A stretch of DNA of 64,000 bases from Rugamonas rubra (GCF_900114705.1 NZ_FOTW01000004.1:310001-374000), one strand, 5' to 3'. Shown: positions 1 to 9,233, counted from the first letter of the stretch. Program-made: numbers and translations. The notes: a model not told the origin generated them from the sequence alone.

Positions 1-1025
1 TGCTGGCCTGGATCCTGGAGGACGCCGGCTACGCGCCGGGCTTCCTGATCGGCGGCGTGCCGATGAACTTCGGCATTTCGGCGCGCCTGTCCGGCCACGC
101 CGACGGCAAGAGCGCCGAGACGGCCTTCTTCGTCATCGAGGCCGACGAGTACGACACCGCCTTCTTCGACAAGCGCAGCAAGTTCGTCCACTACCACGCC
201 AAGACGGCGGTGCTGAACAACCTGGAATACGACCACGCCGACATCTTCCCCGACCTGGCCGCCATCGAGACCCAGTTCCACCACCTGGTGCGCACCGTGC
301 CCGGCATCGGCCGGCTGGTGGTCAACGCCGACGAGGAATCGCTGCGGCGCGTCGTCGCGCGCGGCTGCTGGAGCGAGCACGAGGGCTTCGGCCACGGCGC
401 CGGCGCCGACTGGACCCTCAACGAGCACGCCGACGGCAGCTTCGACGTGGTGTTCCGCGGCGAGACGGCGGGCCGCGTCGAGTGGCAGTTGACCGGCAAG
501 CACAACCGCGCCAACGCGCTGGCCGCCATCGCGGCGGCGCGCCACGTCGGCGTGCCGATCGCCCAGGCGGCGCAGTCGCTGGCCCGCTTCGAGAACGTCA
601 AGCGGCGCATGGAGGTGCGCGGCGTGGTCAAGGACGTCACCGTGTTCGACGACTTCGCCCACCATCCGACCGCCATCGCCACCACCGTCGGCGGCCTGCG
701 CCAGAAGGTCGGCGCGGCGACGCGCATCCTGGCCGTGCTCGAGCCGCGCTCGAACACCATGAAGCTGGGCGCCATGAAGGACGCGCTGCCGGGCAGCCTG
801 GCCGAGGCCGACCTGGTGTTCGGCTTCGGCAGCCGCGAGGCGCTGGGCTGGAGCCTGGCCGACGCGCTGGCGCCGCTGGGCGCCAAGGCCTCGGCCTACG
901 AGCAGATCGACGCGCTGGTGGCGGCCATCGCCGGCGCCGCCCGCCCGGGCGACCAGATCGTGGTGATGAGCAACGGCGGCTTCGGCGGCGTGCACCAGAA
1001 GATCCTCGAGGCGCTGGCGCGATGA
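1..1025 (+). CDS. mpl: UDP-N-acetylmuramate:murein tripeptide ligase Mpl (5' end outside window)
   Basis: Mpl recycles cell-wall peptides: in the cytoplasm it joins UDP-N-acetylmuramate to L-Ala-gamma-D-Glu-meso-DAP using ATP. The window opens inside the gene, in frame from base 3. About 340 codons are visible of a family usually near 455, so the amino-terminal part with the ATP-binding P-loop lies upstream. Visible are IEADEYDTAFFDKRSKF, NNLEYDHADIF, TGKHNRANALAA before the C-terminal domain, and FDDFAHHPTAI. These fit Mpl better than MurC. The TGA stop overlaps the yqiA start in ATGA, so the two are probably translationally coupled. Confidence 0.93.
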   Translation, partial: LAWILEDAGYAPGFLIGGVPMNFGISARLSGHADGKSAETAFFVIEADEYDTAFFDKRSKFVHYHAKTAVLNNLEYDHADIFPDLAAIETQFHHLVRTVPGIGRLVVNADEESLRRVVARGCWSEHEGFGHGAGADWTLNEHADGSFDVVFRGETAGRVEWQLTGKHNRANALAAIAAARHVGVPIAQAAQSLARFENVKRRMEVRGVVKDVTVFDDFAHHPTAIATTVGGLRQKVGAATRILAVLEPRSNTMKLGAMKDALPGSLAEADLVFGFGSREALGWSLADALAPLGAKASAYEQIDALVAAIAGAARPGDQIVVMSNGGFGGVHQKILEALAR

Positions 1026-1600
1026 TCCTGTACCTGCACGGTTTCCGTTCCTCGCCCAGCTCGATGAAGGCGCGTCTGGTCGGCGAGCGCATGGCCGAGC
1101 TGGGCCTGGCCGCCGACTTCGTCTGCCCGCAACTGCCGGCCTCGCCGGCGGCGGCGATGGCGCTGGCGCTCAACCTAATAGATGGCGTGCCGGCCGAGCG
1201 GCTGTGCGTGGTCGGCTCCTCGCTGGGCGGCTACTACGCCACCTGGCTGGCCGAGCGCGTCGGCTGCCGCGCCGTGGTGCTGAACCCGGCGGTGACGCCG
1301 CTGCGCAACCTGGACCAGCATGTCGGCGTCACCACCCAGTTCCACTCGGACGAACCGTTCGAGTTCAAACAGGAATATATCGCCGAGCTGGACGCGCTGG
1401 CGGTGGCAAAAATCAGCCGGCCCGAGCGCTATTTCCTGATCGCCGCCAGCGGCGACGAAGTGCTGGACTATCGCGACATGCTGGCGCACTATGCGGGCGC
1501 GCGCCAGCACGTGATCGAAGGCAGCGACCACGCCATCGGCGAGTTCGCCGAGCACGTCGCGCCGGTGCTGGCCTTCTGCGGCGTCGGGGCGGGGCGGTGA
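1022..1600 (+). CDS. yqiA: YqiA-family alpha/beta-hydrolase esterase
   Basis: A small cytoplasmic serine esterase of the YqiA/UPF0227 family, 192 residues, the usual size. It opens with ILYLHGFRSSPSS, the oxyanion-side strand and loop of the fold. The nucleophile elbow is GSSLGG, with the likely catalytic Ser at residue 67. A late SDHAIGEF segment supplies the probable catalytic His. The physiological substrate of the family is not settled. The start overlaps the mpl stop (ATGA), and its own stop overlaps the GTG of ubiC (GTGA), so mpl-yqiA-ubiC looks like one coupled transcription unit. Confidence 0.9.
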   Translation: MILYLHGFRSSPSSMKARLVGERMAELGLAADFVCPQLPASPAAAMALALNLIDGVPAERLCVVGSSLGGYYATWLAERVGCRAVVLNPAVTPLRNLDQHVGVTTQFHSDEPFEFKQEYIAELDALAVAKISRPERYFLIAASGDEVLDYRDMLAHYAGARQHVIEGSDHAIGEFAEHVAPVLAFCGVGAGR

Positions 1601-2223
1601 CGGGGCCGGCACGGCCATCGTCGCTGCGCCAGGCACGTTGGATAGAACATGTGGGCGGCGTCAACGCGCCGGCCGCGCTGCGCCACTGGCTCACCACCGG
1701 CGCCTCGCTGACGGCCAAATTGAAGGCGCACAGCCTGGCCTTCCGCGTGCAGCGCCTGCGCCAGCGCAGCGGCCGCTGCCTGAGCGACGAGGCGGCGGCG
1801 ATCGGTTTGCCACGCGCCGGCCGGGTTTGGGAACGCGAAGTGCTGCTGCGGTGTGATAATACGCCGGTGGTGTACGCCCACACGGCGGTGCCGGTGGCGG
1901 CCACGGCCAGCGACTGGCCGCTGTTCAGCGCGCTGGGCGAACGCTCGCTCGGTTCGACGCTGTTCGGCGACCCGCAGGTGCGGCGCGGCGAATTGGAGTT
2001 CGCCCGCCTGCGCGGCGGCCACCCATTGCACGAGCGGGCCCGGCTGGCGCTGGGCGGCTTGAACGGAGCGGGCGGACCGCTGCCGCCCGAACAGATACTG
2101 TATGCCCGGCGCTGTTTGTATCGGCGCCACCAAGGATTGCTGCTGGTTACCGAGGTCTTCCTGCCTAGCGTGCTGGACCTGGTATTGCAGAACAACACAA
2201 CAATAATGATGAATCGAAGCTAG
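1597..2223 (+). CDS. ubiC: Chorismate pyruvate-lyase UbiC
   Basis: UbiC cleaves chorismate to 4-hydroxybenzoate and pyruvate, the first committed step of ubiquinone synthesis. The 208-residue product carries REVLLRCDNTPVVYAHT, with the active-site Arg region, and LLVTEVFLP near the C-terminus, with the conserved Glu; both are family hallmarks. I chose the GTG at 1597 because it overlaps the yqiA stop by four bases and no in-frame ATG precedes the conserved region. The product is longer than the roughly 165 residues of E. coli UbiC, the extra lying mainly at the N-terminus. The next gene begins two bases after the stop. Confidence 0.88.
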   Translation: MTGPARPSSLRQARWIEHVGGVNAPAALRHWLTTGASLTAKLKAHSLAFRVQRLRQRSGRCLSDEAAAIGLPRAGRVWEREVLLRCDNTPVVYAHTAVPVAATASDWPLFSALGERSLGSTLFGDPQVRRGELEFARLRGGHPLHERARLALGGLNGAGGPLPPEQILYARRCLYRRHQGLLLVTEVFLPSVLDLVLQNNTTIMMNRS

Positions 2224-2225
2224 CA

Positions 2226-4292
2226 ATGAACCTATTTTTTGAAGAATCCGGCGATTTCAAGGTCGGCACCGTGCTCTCCCAAGCGGGCGAGGCCTATCAG
2301 GTGGAGATGGCCAGCGGCAAGCGCACCAAGGTCAAGGTCAAGGACGTGCTGTTGCAGTACGAGAAGCCGGCGCCGGCCGAGCTGCACGAGCAGGCCAAGA
2401 AAGTGGCCGCCGAGATCGACCTGGACTTCCTGTGGGAAGTGGCCGGCGAGGAGGAGTTCGGCTTCGCCGAGCTGGGCGTCGAGTACTTCGGCCACGCCCC
2501 GCTGCCCTACGAGGCGGCCGGCCTGATCCTGAGCCTGCACACGGCGCCGATCTACTTCTATAAAAAAGGCCGGGGCCGCTACAAGGCGGCGCCGGAGCAA
2601 TCGCTGCGCGCGGCCCAGGCCGGCATCGAGAAGAAGAAGCAGCAGGCGCTGGTCCAGGCCGAGTATGTCGAGCAGCTGAAGGCCAACCAGTTGCCGGAAT
2701 CGATGCAGAACATCGTGCTGCAACTGCTGTTCAAGCCGGACAAGAACTCCATCGAGTACAAGGCGATGGAGGCGGCCTGCAACGAGCTGCACAGCAATCC
2801 GCAGCGGCTGATGCTGGCCACCGGCGGCATCGCCTCGCCGAAGGACCTGCACATGTCGAAGTTCCTGTTCGAGAACTTCCCCCGTGGCGCCGGCTTCCCC
2901 GACGTGCCCGTGCCGCAGGCGCCGAGCAAGCTGCCGCTGGCCGAGGTGCAGGCCTTCTCGATCGACGACGTGACCACCACCGAGATCGACGACGCCTTCT
3001 CGATCACCCACCTGGCCGACGGCAAGGTCAAGGTCGGCATCCACATCGCCGCGCCGGCGCTGGGCATCAAGCCCGACGACGTGGTCGACAAGATGGCGCG
3101 CGGCCGCATGTCCACCGTCTACATGCCGGGCGACAAGATCACCATGCTGCCCGATTCCATCGTCAACGCCTTCACCCTGGCCGAGGGCAAGACCTGCCCG
3201 GCGCTGTCGCTGTACGCCACCCTGGACCCGGCCGACTGGAGCGTGGTCAAGACCGAGACGCGCGCCGAGATGGTGCCGATCGCCAACAACCTGCGCCACA
3301 ACGACCTCGACGAGCTGGTCAACGAGGAAACCCTGGCCAGCGGCGTGGGCGAATACGCCCACAAGGCCGAGCTGGCGCTGCTGTGGCAATGGGCCCAGCA
3401 GCTCGAGCAGGGCCGCATGGCCAAGCGCGAGGGCTTCGGCCTGAAGCCGGAACAGAACAACCGCGTCGACTTCAACTTCTACGTCGAGGACGACGTGGTC
3501 ACCGTCAGCCGCCGCAAGCGCGGCGCGCCGCTCGACAAGATCGTCGCCGAGCTGATGATCTTCGCCAACAGCACCTGGGGCAAGCTGATGCACGAGCACG
3601 GCGTGCCGGGCATCTACCGCGCCCAGGGCGGCGGCAGCGGCGGCTGGGCCGCCAAAATGCAGGTGCGCATGGTCACCCACGCCGCGCCGCACCAGGGCCT
3701 GGGCGTCGACCAGTACGCCTGGAGCACCTCGCCGCTGCGCCGCTACACCGACCTGGTCAACCAGTGGCAGATTTTGGCCTGCGCCGAGCACGGCGTGACG
3801 GCGCCGCTGGTGGCGCCGTTCAAGCCGAAGGACGCCAACCTGTTCGCCATCGTCTCGGCCTTCGACGCCGCCTACGCCGCCTACGGCGACTTCCAGTCGA
3901 ACATGGAGCGCTACTGGTGCCTGCGCTGGCTGGGCCAGGAGAACGCGCGCCAGGTCGAGGCGGTGGTGCTGAAGGATGAAGTGTTGCGCCTGGTGGACAT
4001 TCCGCTGATCATCAAGCTGCCGGGCATGCCGCAGGTGGCGCGCGGCGCCCAGGTCAAGCTCGACATCCTGCGCTGGGACGAGGTCGACCTGTCGATCGAG
4101 GCGCGCCTGCTGGAGATTCCGCTGGCCGCCACGGTGGCCGCCGACGCCGAGTTGGACTACGAGGACGAGGAAGGTGGCGACGGCACGCCGCAAGCCGGGG
4201 CCGACGCGGCCATGGTGGAGGGCGCCGCCGACATCGAGCTCGAAGTAGTCGAGGCGGATGGCGAGGCCGGCGCCACGCCGCCGGCTGGCTAA
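2226..4292 (+). CDS. RNB-domain exoribonuclease (RNase II/R family)
   Basis: A 3'-to-5' exoribonuclease of the RNase II superfamily, 688 residues, cytoplasmic. Residues 1-45 form a small basic N-terminal domain. The RNB domain begins near residue 240, with the acidic metal-binding cluster FSIDDVTTTEIDDAFSI (Asp247, Asp248, Asp255, Asp256), and continues through the STSPLRRYTDLVNQ motif that contacts RNA. A canonical S1 domain is not obvious, and the C-terminal 45 residues are acidic and low complexity. The protein therefore resembles the betaproteobacterial RNB nucleases more than E. coli RNase R. It starts two bases after ubiC, suggesting co-transcription with the upstream genes. Confidence 0.9.
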   Translation: MNLFFEESGDFKVGTVLSQAGEAYQVEMASGKRTKVKVKDVLLQYEKPAPAELHEQAKKVAAEIDLDFLWEVAGEEEFGFAELGVEYFGHAPLPYEAAGLILSLHTAPIYFYKKGRGRYKAAPEQSLRAAQAGIEKKKQQALVQAEYVEQLKANQLPESMQNIVLQLLFKPDKNSIEYKAMEAACNELHSNPQRLMLATGGIASPKDLHMSKFLFENFPRGAGFPDVPVPQAPSKLPLAEVQAFSIDDVTTTEIDDAFSITHLADGKVKVGIHIAAPALGIKPDDVVDKMARGRMSTVYMPGDKITMLPDSIVNAFTLAEGKTCPALSLYATLDPADWSVVKTETRAEMVPIANNLRHNDLDELVNEETLASGVGEYAHKAELALLWQWAQQLEQGRMAKREGFGLKPEQNNRVDFNFYVEDDVVTVSRRKRGAPLDKIVAELMIFANSTWGKLMHEHGVPGIYRAQGGGSGGWAAKMQVRMVTHAAPHQGLGVDQYAWSTSPLRRYTDLVNQWQILACAEHGVTAPLVAPFKPKDANLFAIVSAFDAAYAAYGDFQSNMERYWCLRWLGQENARQVEAVVLKDEVLRLVDIPLIIKLPGMPQVARGAQVKLDILRWDEVDLSIEARLLEIPLAATVAADAELDYEDEEGGDGTPQAGADAAMVEGAADIELEVVEADGEAGATPPAG

Positions 4293-4306
4293 CTCCGGCG
4301 AACCGA

Positions 4307-4328
4307 GGGTCAGACCCTAGGGTCTGAC
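4307..4328. repeat. Doubly palindromic GGGTC-GACCC repeat, copy 1
   Basis: Bases 4309-4328 form a perfect 20-base palindrome. Each half is itself a near palindrome (GGGTC, one base, GACC). The element sits 15 bases after the RNB nuclease stop and has no T-tract, so it is not a standard terminator. A closely related, longer copy lies at 61073-61100, also just downstream of a gene. Confidence 0.85.
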
Positions 4329-4445
4329 TCTGGCTTGCCGCGCCAACAAGCAAAACTTCCCGCCGCACACAAAAATATCGCAGCCGTCCGGTGCCATGAC
4401 GTAGAATCAGGCCATCTTTCGTTCCAACCATCCGCCCGGCACCGC

Positions 4446-5330
4446 GTGAAGTCCTTCCAAGAAAACCGCTTCCTCTACACCGCCATCGGCATTTCCCTGC
4501 TGGTCCATGGGGCCTTGCTGGCGGTGCATTTCGTCGCGCCGACGGCGTTCCGCCTGCAACCGGCCGACCCCGGCCTCGAAGTCATCCTGGTCAACGCCAA
4601 GCACAACAAGGCGCCCTTGAAGGCCGACGCGCTGGCCCAGGCCAACCTGGACGGCGGCGGCACGGTCGACAAGGGCCGCAGCAAGTCGCCGCTGCCGGAC
4701 ATGCGCAAGGTCGAGACCGGCGACAGCGTGAAGGCGGTCAAGCGCCGCATCAGCGAGCTGGAGCAAAAGCAGAGCGAGCTGCTGACCCAGGCCAGGCCCA
4801 ACCCCTTCGCCGCCGCGCCGGTGACGGAGAAGAACAAGCCCGACCCGGCCCCCAGCGGCGCCGACCTGCTGGAAACCAGCAAGGCCATCGCCCGCATGAG
4901 CGCCGAGATCAGCGAGACCATCGAGGACCAGAACAAGCGGCCCAAGAAGACCTTCGTCACGCCGAGCACGCGCGGGGTCGGCTACGCGATCTACTACAAG
5001 ACGATGCAAAAGCGCATCGAGGACGTCGGCACGCTGAACTTCCCGCAGCAGAACGGCCGCAAGCTGTACGGACAGCTGGTGATCTCGATCCCGGTGTTCC
5101 AGGACGGCACCATCTACCAGCGCGACGGCGGCGCCAAGATCGACCGCAGCTCGGGCAACGCCGCGCTCGACGCGGCGGCGCTGAACATCGTGCGCCGCTC
5201 GGCGCCGTTCGGCAAGTTCCCGCCCAACATGCTGTCGAACGAAAAAGACGACCTGTGGGTCATCATCACCACCTTCAAATTCACCCGCGAAGACCGGCTG
5301 CAAGCCGACATGAACGGTGGAGGACACTAA
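4446..5330 (+). CDS. TonB-like energy-transducer protein
   Basis: A TonB-family protein of 294 residues, expected to be anchored in the inner membrane and to reach across the periplasm. A short cytoplasmic start is followed by one membrane segment near residues 10-28 (AIGISLLVHGALLAVHF). Next come a long charged linker (KQSELLTQARPNPFAA region) and a C-terminal TonB-like domain (YGQLVISIPVFQDGTIY, then NIVRRSAPFGKFP). I chose the GTG at 4446 because it sits just before the membrane segment; no clear ribosome binding site decides it. It precedes aroE by three bases. It may serve an undetermined receptor or a cell-envelope role. Confidence 0.8.
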   Translation: MKSFQENRFLYTAIGISLLVHGALLAVHFVAPTAFRLQPADPGLEVILVNAKHNKAPLKADALAQANLDGGGTVDKGRSKSPLPDMRKVETGDSVKAVKRRISELEQKQSELLTQARPNPFAAAPVTEKNKPDPAPSGADLLETSKAIARMSAEISETIEDQNKRPKKTFVTPSTRGVGYAIYYKTMQKRIEDVGTLNFPQQNGRKLYGQLVISIPVFQDGTIYQRDGGAKIDRSSGNAALDAAALNIVRRSAPFGKFPPNMLSNEKDDLWVIITTFKFTREDRLQADMNGGGH

Positions 5331-5333
5331 ACA

Positions 5334-6161
5334 ATGGACCAGATGGACCGCTACTGCGTGTTTGGCAACCCGATTGCCCATAGTAAATCACCCGACATCC
5401 ACGCCGCCTTCGCGGCCCAGACCGGCCAGCAACTGCTGTACGAGAAACGGCTGGCGCCGCTCGACGGCTTCTTCACCGCCGTGCGCGGCTTCATGGCCGA
5501 GGGCGGCAAGGGCGCCAACGTCACCGTGCCCTTCAAGCTGGAGGCCTGCAAGGTGGCGCAGGCGCTGACCATGCGGGCGCAGGCGGCCGGCGCGGTCAAC
5601 ACGCTGCACTTCACGGCCGACGGCATCATCGGCGACAACACCGACGGCGCCGGCCTGGTGGCCGACATCGTCGACAACGCCGGCACGGCCATCGCCGGCA
5701 AGCGCGTGCTGTTGCTGGGCGCCGGCGGCGCGGCGCGCGGCGTCGTGCTGCCGATCCTGGAACACTGCCCGGCCAAGCTGCTGATCGCCAACCGCACCGT
5801 GGCCACGGCCGAGGCGCTGGTGCAGCAGTTCGCCGCGCTGGGCGGCGCCGGCGTGGTGTCGGCCTGCGGCTTCGCCGACATCGAGGGCGAATTCGACATC
5901 GTCATCAACGCCACCTCGGCCAGCCTGAGCGCCGAGCTGCCGCCGATTCCGGCCGGCGTGTTCGGCCCCGCCACCTTGGCGCTGGACATGATGTATGGCA
6001 AGGAGCCGACCGTCTTCATGCAGTTCGCCGCCGCCCACGGCGCGCGCACGCGCGACGGTCTGGGCATGCTGGTGCAGCAGGCCGCCGAGGCCTTCGCCGT
6101 CTGGCGCGGCGTGCGGCCGGACACGGCCGCCGTGCTGGCGCAGCTGCGGGCCGCCCTGTGA
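5334..6161 (+). CDS. aroE: Shikimate dehydrogenase AroE
   Basis: AroE reduces 3-dehydroshikimate to shikimate with NADPH in aromatic amino acid synthesis. The 275-residue protein has the substrate-binding start [10 protein letters not shown], the catalytic Lys68 in NVTVPFK and Asp104 in NTDGAGL. The NADP-binding loop is GAGGAARGV, and MMYGKEPT is followed by [14 protein letters not shown] at the C-terminus. All are standard for the family and the length is typical. It follows the TonB-like gene by three bases, and its TGA overlaps the GTG start of mtgA, implying co-translation. Confidence 0.96.
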   Translation: MDQMDRYCVFGNPIAHSKSPDIHAAFAAQTGQQLLYEKRLAPLDGFFTAVRGFMAEGGKGANVTVPFKLEACKVAQALTMRAQAAGAVNTLHFTADGIIGDNTDGAGLVADIVDNAGTAIAGKRVLLLGAGGAARGVVLPILEHCPAKLLIANRTVATAEALVQQFAALGGAGVVSACGFADIEGEFDIVINATSASLSAELPPIPAGVFGPATLALDMMYGKEPTVFMQFAAAHGARTRDGLGMLVQQAAEAFAVWRGVRPDTAAVLAQLRAAL

Positions 6162-6862
6162 GCCGGGCTGCCGCGCGCGGCGGCTGGTTGAAGTGGATTT
6201 TCATCATCCCCGTGCTGCTGGTGCTGTTTGTGCAGCTGTATTACTTCCTGCATATCTGCTGGTGGGTCGAGCACAATCCGGCCATGAGCAGCTTCATGCG
6301 CGAGCAGCAGAGCGCGTTGCAGCAGAAGAATCCGAACGCCAACATCCAGCAGATGTGGGTGCCCTACGCGCGCATCTCCAACAATCTGAAGCGGGCCATC
6401 ATCGCCTCGGAGGACGCCAACTTCTCCGAGCACGAGGGGGTGGACTGGGAGGCGCTGCAAAAGGCGTATGAAAAGAATAACAAGAAGCACAAGGTGGTGT
6501 CGGGCGGCTCGACCATCACTCAGCAGCTGGCCAAGAATTTGTTCCTGTCCGGTTCGCGCAGCTATCTGCGCAAGGGCCAGGAGCTGGCCATCACCTATAT
6601 GCTCGAGACGATGATGGACAAAGAGCGTATCTTTGAGATCTATCTGAACGTGGTCGAGTTCGGCACCGGCGTGTTCGGCGCCGAGGCGGCGGCGCGGCAC
6701 TACTACGGCGTCAGCGCGGCCAAGCTGGGCGCGGCGCAGGCCGCCAAGCTGGCGGTGATGCTGCCCAATCCACGCTTCTTCGACAAGCACCGCGACTCCG
6801 GCTACCTGGCGCGGCGCACCGGGGTGATCCTGCGCCGCATGGGTTCGGCCGAATTGCCTTGA
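6158..6862 (+). CDS. mtgA: Monofunctional peptidoglycan glycosyltransferase MtgA
   Basis: MtgA polymerises lipid II into glycan strands at the outer face of the inner membrane and lacks a transpeptidase domain. The 234-residue protein has one N-terminal membrane anchor (residues 10-32). It carries the GT51 motifs [15 protein letters not shown] (catalytic Glu85), [15 protein letters not shown] (117-130), a [12 protein letters not shown] segment and the [10 protein letters not shown] motif. The GTG start overlaps the aroE stop (GTGA). Pairing with aroE is common in betaproteobacteria. Confidence 0.96.
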   Translation: MSRAAARGGWLKWIFIIPVLLVLFVQLYYFLHICWWVEHNPAMSSFMREQQSALQQKNPNANIQQMWVPYARISNNLKRAIIASEDANFSEHEGVDWEALQKAYEKNNKKHKVVSGGSTITQQLAKNLFLSGSRSYLRKGQELAITYMLETMMDKERIFEIYLNVVEFGTGVFGAEAAARHYYGVSAAKLGAAQAAKLAVMLPNPRFFDKHRDSGYLARRTGVILRRMGSAELP

Positions 6863-6890
6863 TAAACTAGGTGGCGCCAAGGAGGGTGCG

Positions 6891-7346
6891 ATGGAGCGGC
6901 AGCGCGGTATCGGTCTGATCCAGGTGGCGATCGTGATGGCGGCGCTGGCGGCCGTCGCCATGGCGGCGCTGATGTCGATGCGCCAGGAGCGCAACCTGTT
7001 CGCCGACGCGCTGGCGCGGCTGCGCGGCCAGACGGTGGAACACCAGCAGCAACAGCAGCGGACGGCGGGGCAGGGCGGCCCTGGCGCTGCGGCCAACAGC
7101 AACGGCGCCCGCGCCGCTGCCGAGCCGGCCGCCGCAGCGGCGCCGGCCGGCGTGCTGCGCAAGTGCCTGATCGACGGCAAGACCGTGCTGTCGGACGTCG
7201 ATTGCACGGCGGCCAATCCGAGCAGCCGCGTGGTCAAGCCGCTGGACACGCGCGGCATCGAGCCACCCCGGGCGCCCAAGGCCGAGCCGGCCGAGGCGGG
7301 GCCGCCGACGATGCAGGACAAGATGATCGAAAAGGCAACGCGCTGA
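6891..7346 (+). CDS. Pilin-like N-terminus fused to a DUF4124-like segment
   Basis: An exported or membrane-anchored protein of 151 residues with unknown role. The N-terminus reads RGIGLIQVAIVMAALAAVAM. This resembles a type IV prepilin methylation site and hydrophobic helix, but Gln replaces the usual Glu at the fifth position. After an Ala/Gln-rich linker, the segment KCLIDGKTVLSDVDC (about 87-101) resembles the Cys-containing DUF4124 repeat; the C-terminus is charged and proline-rich. A strong AAGGAGG lies five bases before the ATG. It follows mtgA by 28 bases. Whether it is processed by a prepilin peptidase is inference. Confidence 0.65.
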   Translation: MERQRGIGLIQVAIVMAALAAVAMAALMSMRQERNLFADALARLRGQTVEHQQQQQRTAGQGGPGAAANSNGARAAAEPAAAAAPAGVLRKCLIDGKTVLSDVDCTAANPSSRVVKPLDTRGIEPPRAPKAEPAEAGPPTMQDKMIEKATR

Positions 7347-7541
7347 GCGCGCCGGCGCGCATGGCCGTGTAAAAAATAGCACGCCGGGGTGGTCGGCAAA
7401 AGGGCTTTGCGGGTACACTTGCGCTGTTTCGAATTTGGCGCACCTGAACGGGGCCGCGCCCGCCATGCCGCGTCACCCCCGCCCGCCCGCACCCTGCCGC
7501 GCGGGGTCGCCGCCCATACCAACCGTCGGCTGAGAGTGCCC

Positions 7542-8510
7542 ATGATTAATGTTTTTGTCCTGCAAAATGGCCGGCTCAACCAGGTTCCCATCGACTCGCG
7601 CGAAGACCTGGAAAACGTGGAGCCGGTCTGGGTCGACCTGACCGATCCGAACGACGACGAGCGGGCCTGGGTCAAGACGATTTATGGCGTGACCCTGCCG
7701 GGCGAGGACGAAGTCAAGGACATCGAGGCCTCGGCCCGCTACTACGAGGCGGAGAACGGCGACCTGCACCTGCGCACCGACTTCCTGCTGGAGGAGGACG
7801 ACGGCCCGTCGCGCGTCGTCACCGTGGCCTTCATCCTGGCGCGCAAGATGCTGTTCTCGGTGCACACCGACGACCTGCCGGTGTTCCGCCTGGTGCGCAT
7901 GCGCGCCCGCTCGCGGCCCGGCTCGATCGCCGACTACATGGACGTGCTGCTCGACCTGTACGCCACCGACGCCGAGTACTCGGCCGACGCCCTCGAGGGC
8001 ATCTACCAGAACCTGGAGGAGGTCTCCGGCCGCGTGCTGCAGGAGGAGTTCACCGACCAGGACGCGGCCGCCGCGCTGAACGCCATCGCCCACGAGGAGG
8101 ACTTGAACGGCCGCATCCGCCGCAACATGATGGACACCCGCCGCGCCGTCAGCTTTTTGATGCGCGGCCGCCTGCTCAACGCGGAGCAGTTCGAGGAGGC
8201 GCGGCAGATTCTGCGCGACATCGAATCGCTGGACGGCCACACCTCCTTCCTGTTCGACAAGATCAACTTCCTGATGGACGCCACCGTCGGCTTCATCAAC
8301 ATCAACCAGAACAAGATCATCAAGATCTTCTCGGTGGCCAGCGTGGCCTTCCTGCCGCCGACCTTGATCGCCTCGATCTACGGCATGAACTTCCACGGCT
8401 GGTTCCCCGAACTCGATTGGACGCTCGGCTACCCCTTCGCGCTGGCGCTGATGCTCACCAGCGCCATCGCGCCGTTCTGGTACTTCCGCCGGCGCGGCTG
8501 GCTCAAGTAG
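7542..8510 (+). CDS. corA: Magnesium/cobalt transport protein CorA
   Basis: CorA is a pentameric inner-membrane channel for Mg2+ (also Co2+ and Ni2+). The 322-residue protein has a long acidic cytoplasmic domain, then two membrane helices at the C-terminus. The signature IYGMNF lies between them, followed by a loop (HGWFPELDW) and a basic tail (FRRRGWLK). The ATG at 7542 begins MINVFVLQNGRL, the usual start; a longer reading through 7389 would add an arginine-rich, non-conserved extension. About 195 bases precede it, so it probably has its own promoter, which I could not place. Confidence 0.95.
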   Translation: MINVFVLQNGRLNQVPIDSREDLENVEPVWVDLTDPNDDERAWVKTIYGVTLPGEDEVKDIEASARYYEAENGDLHLRTDFLLEEDDGPSRVVTVAFILARKMLFSVHTDDLPVFRLVRMRARSRPGSIADYMDVLLDLYATDAEYSADALEGIYQNLEEVSGRVLQEEFTDQDAAAALNAIAHEEDLNGRIRRNMMDTRRAVSFLMRGRLLNAEQFEEARQILRDIESLDGHTSFLFDKINFLMDATVGFININQNKIIKIFSVASVAFLPPTLIASIYGMNFHGWFPELDWTLGYPFALALMLTSAIAPFWYFRRRGWLK

Positions 8511-8654
8511 GCGGCTGCGGCCGGTGATGGAAGGCGGTGCGGAGGATGTCGGCCAGAACCATGATGCGCTCCCGAGGGGGTTCATGGTGTAGGCCGCTGT
8601 GCTGGCGGGGCGGTTCCGGCGCCTTGCGCGCGGTTTGATCTGGCTCAGTGCGGC

Positions 8655-9152
8655 TTACAGGGCGCGCGGGCTGAACTCCAGCGACAGGGTGCTGTAGTAG
8701 GGTGCCGCCTGCCATTGCTGGTGCAGGGCGACGGCGCGGTCGAACAAGGCGCTCTTGACGTCGAGCTGGCCGAAGTCGAAGGGCTTGCGCTCGCGCGCCG
8801 TGCAGGCGCTGGCGGCGCCGGCCAGGAAGGCGTCGAGGTCGAAGACCCCGGCCCACAACTGGGTCTGCAATCCCTCGACGATGGCCTCGGCTTGCACCGC
8901 CTCTTGGGCGACGTGGGGGTTGCCCTTGTCGTGCACCTCGTCCATCACCGCCTGCACCTCGGCGCCGCGCGCCAGCAGGCTGAGAAAGCCGAAGCGCAGC
9001 GGCAGCGCCGACTCGACCACGTAGTGCACCAGGTCGTGCGGCAGGATGCCTTGGCGCGGCATCAGGGTGTCGCCGCAGCTGCCGTTGTTGCGCACGAAGC
9101 GCAGCACGTCGTACTTGTCCGTCTTGGAGCGTTTTTCCGCTATCAGTTTCAT
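8655..9152 (-). CDS. Conserved hypothetical protein
   Basis: A 165-residue soluble protein with no function I can assign. It starts MKLIAEKRSKTDKYDVLRF, contains GILPHDLVHYVVESALPLRFG (a likely conserved helix with His and Asp), and has Cys at residues 26 and 117. There is no signal peptide or membrane segment. Codon usage matches neighbouring genes, supporting a real coding sequence. Its upstream side (9153-9266) is clearly AT-richer than the surroundings and is the likely promoter region. It is transcribed in the same direction as hemL but separated from it by about 210 bases. Confidence 0.7.
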   Translation of the reverse strand: MKLIAEKRSKTDKYDVLRFVRNNGSCGDTLMPRQGILPHDLVHYVVESALPLRFGFLSLLARGAEVQAVMDEVHDKGNPHVAQEAVQAEAIVEGLQTQLWAGVFDLDAFLAGAASACTARERKPFDFGQLDVKSALFDRAVALHQQWQAAPYYSTLSLEFSPRAL

Positions 9153-9233
9153 GCCGGTGTCGCTATCAAATCAAGAGTCTGATTATGCCGCGTTTGCACT
9201 GCTTAAATATTCACCAACATTCACACATTGATA

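Noticed and set aside
2232..4193. Minus-strand frame of about 650 codons opposite the RNB nuclease
   Set aside because: Same shadow pattern; no domains, and the plus strand carries clear catalytic motifs.
5351..7675. Minus-strand frame of about 770 codons opposite aroE, mtgA and the pilin-like gene
   Set aside because: Spans several real genes on the opposite strand and encodes low-complexity Ala/Ser/Arg sequence.
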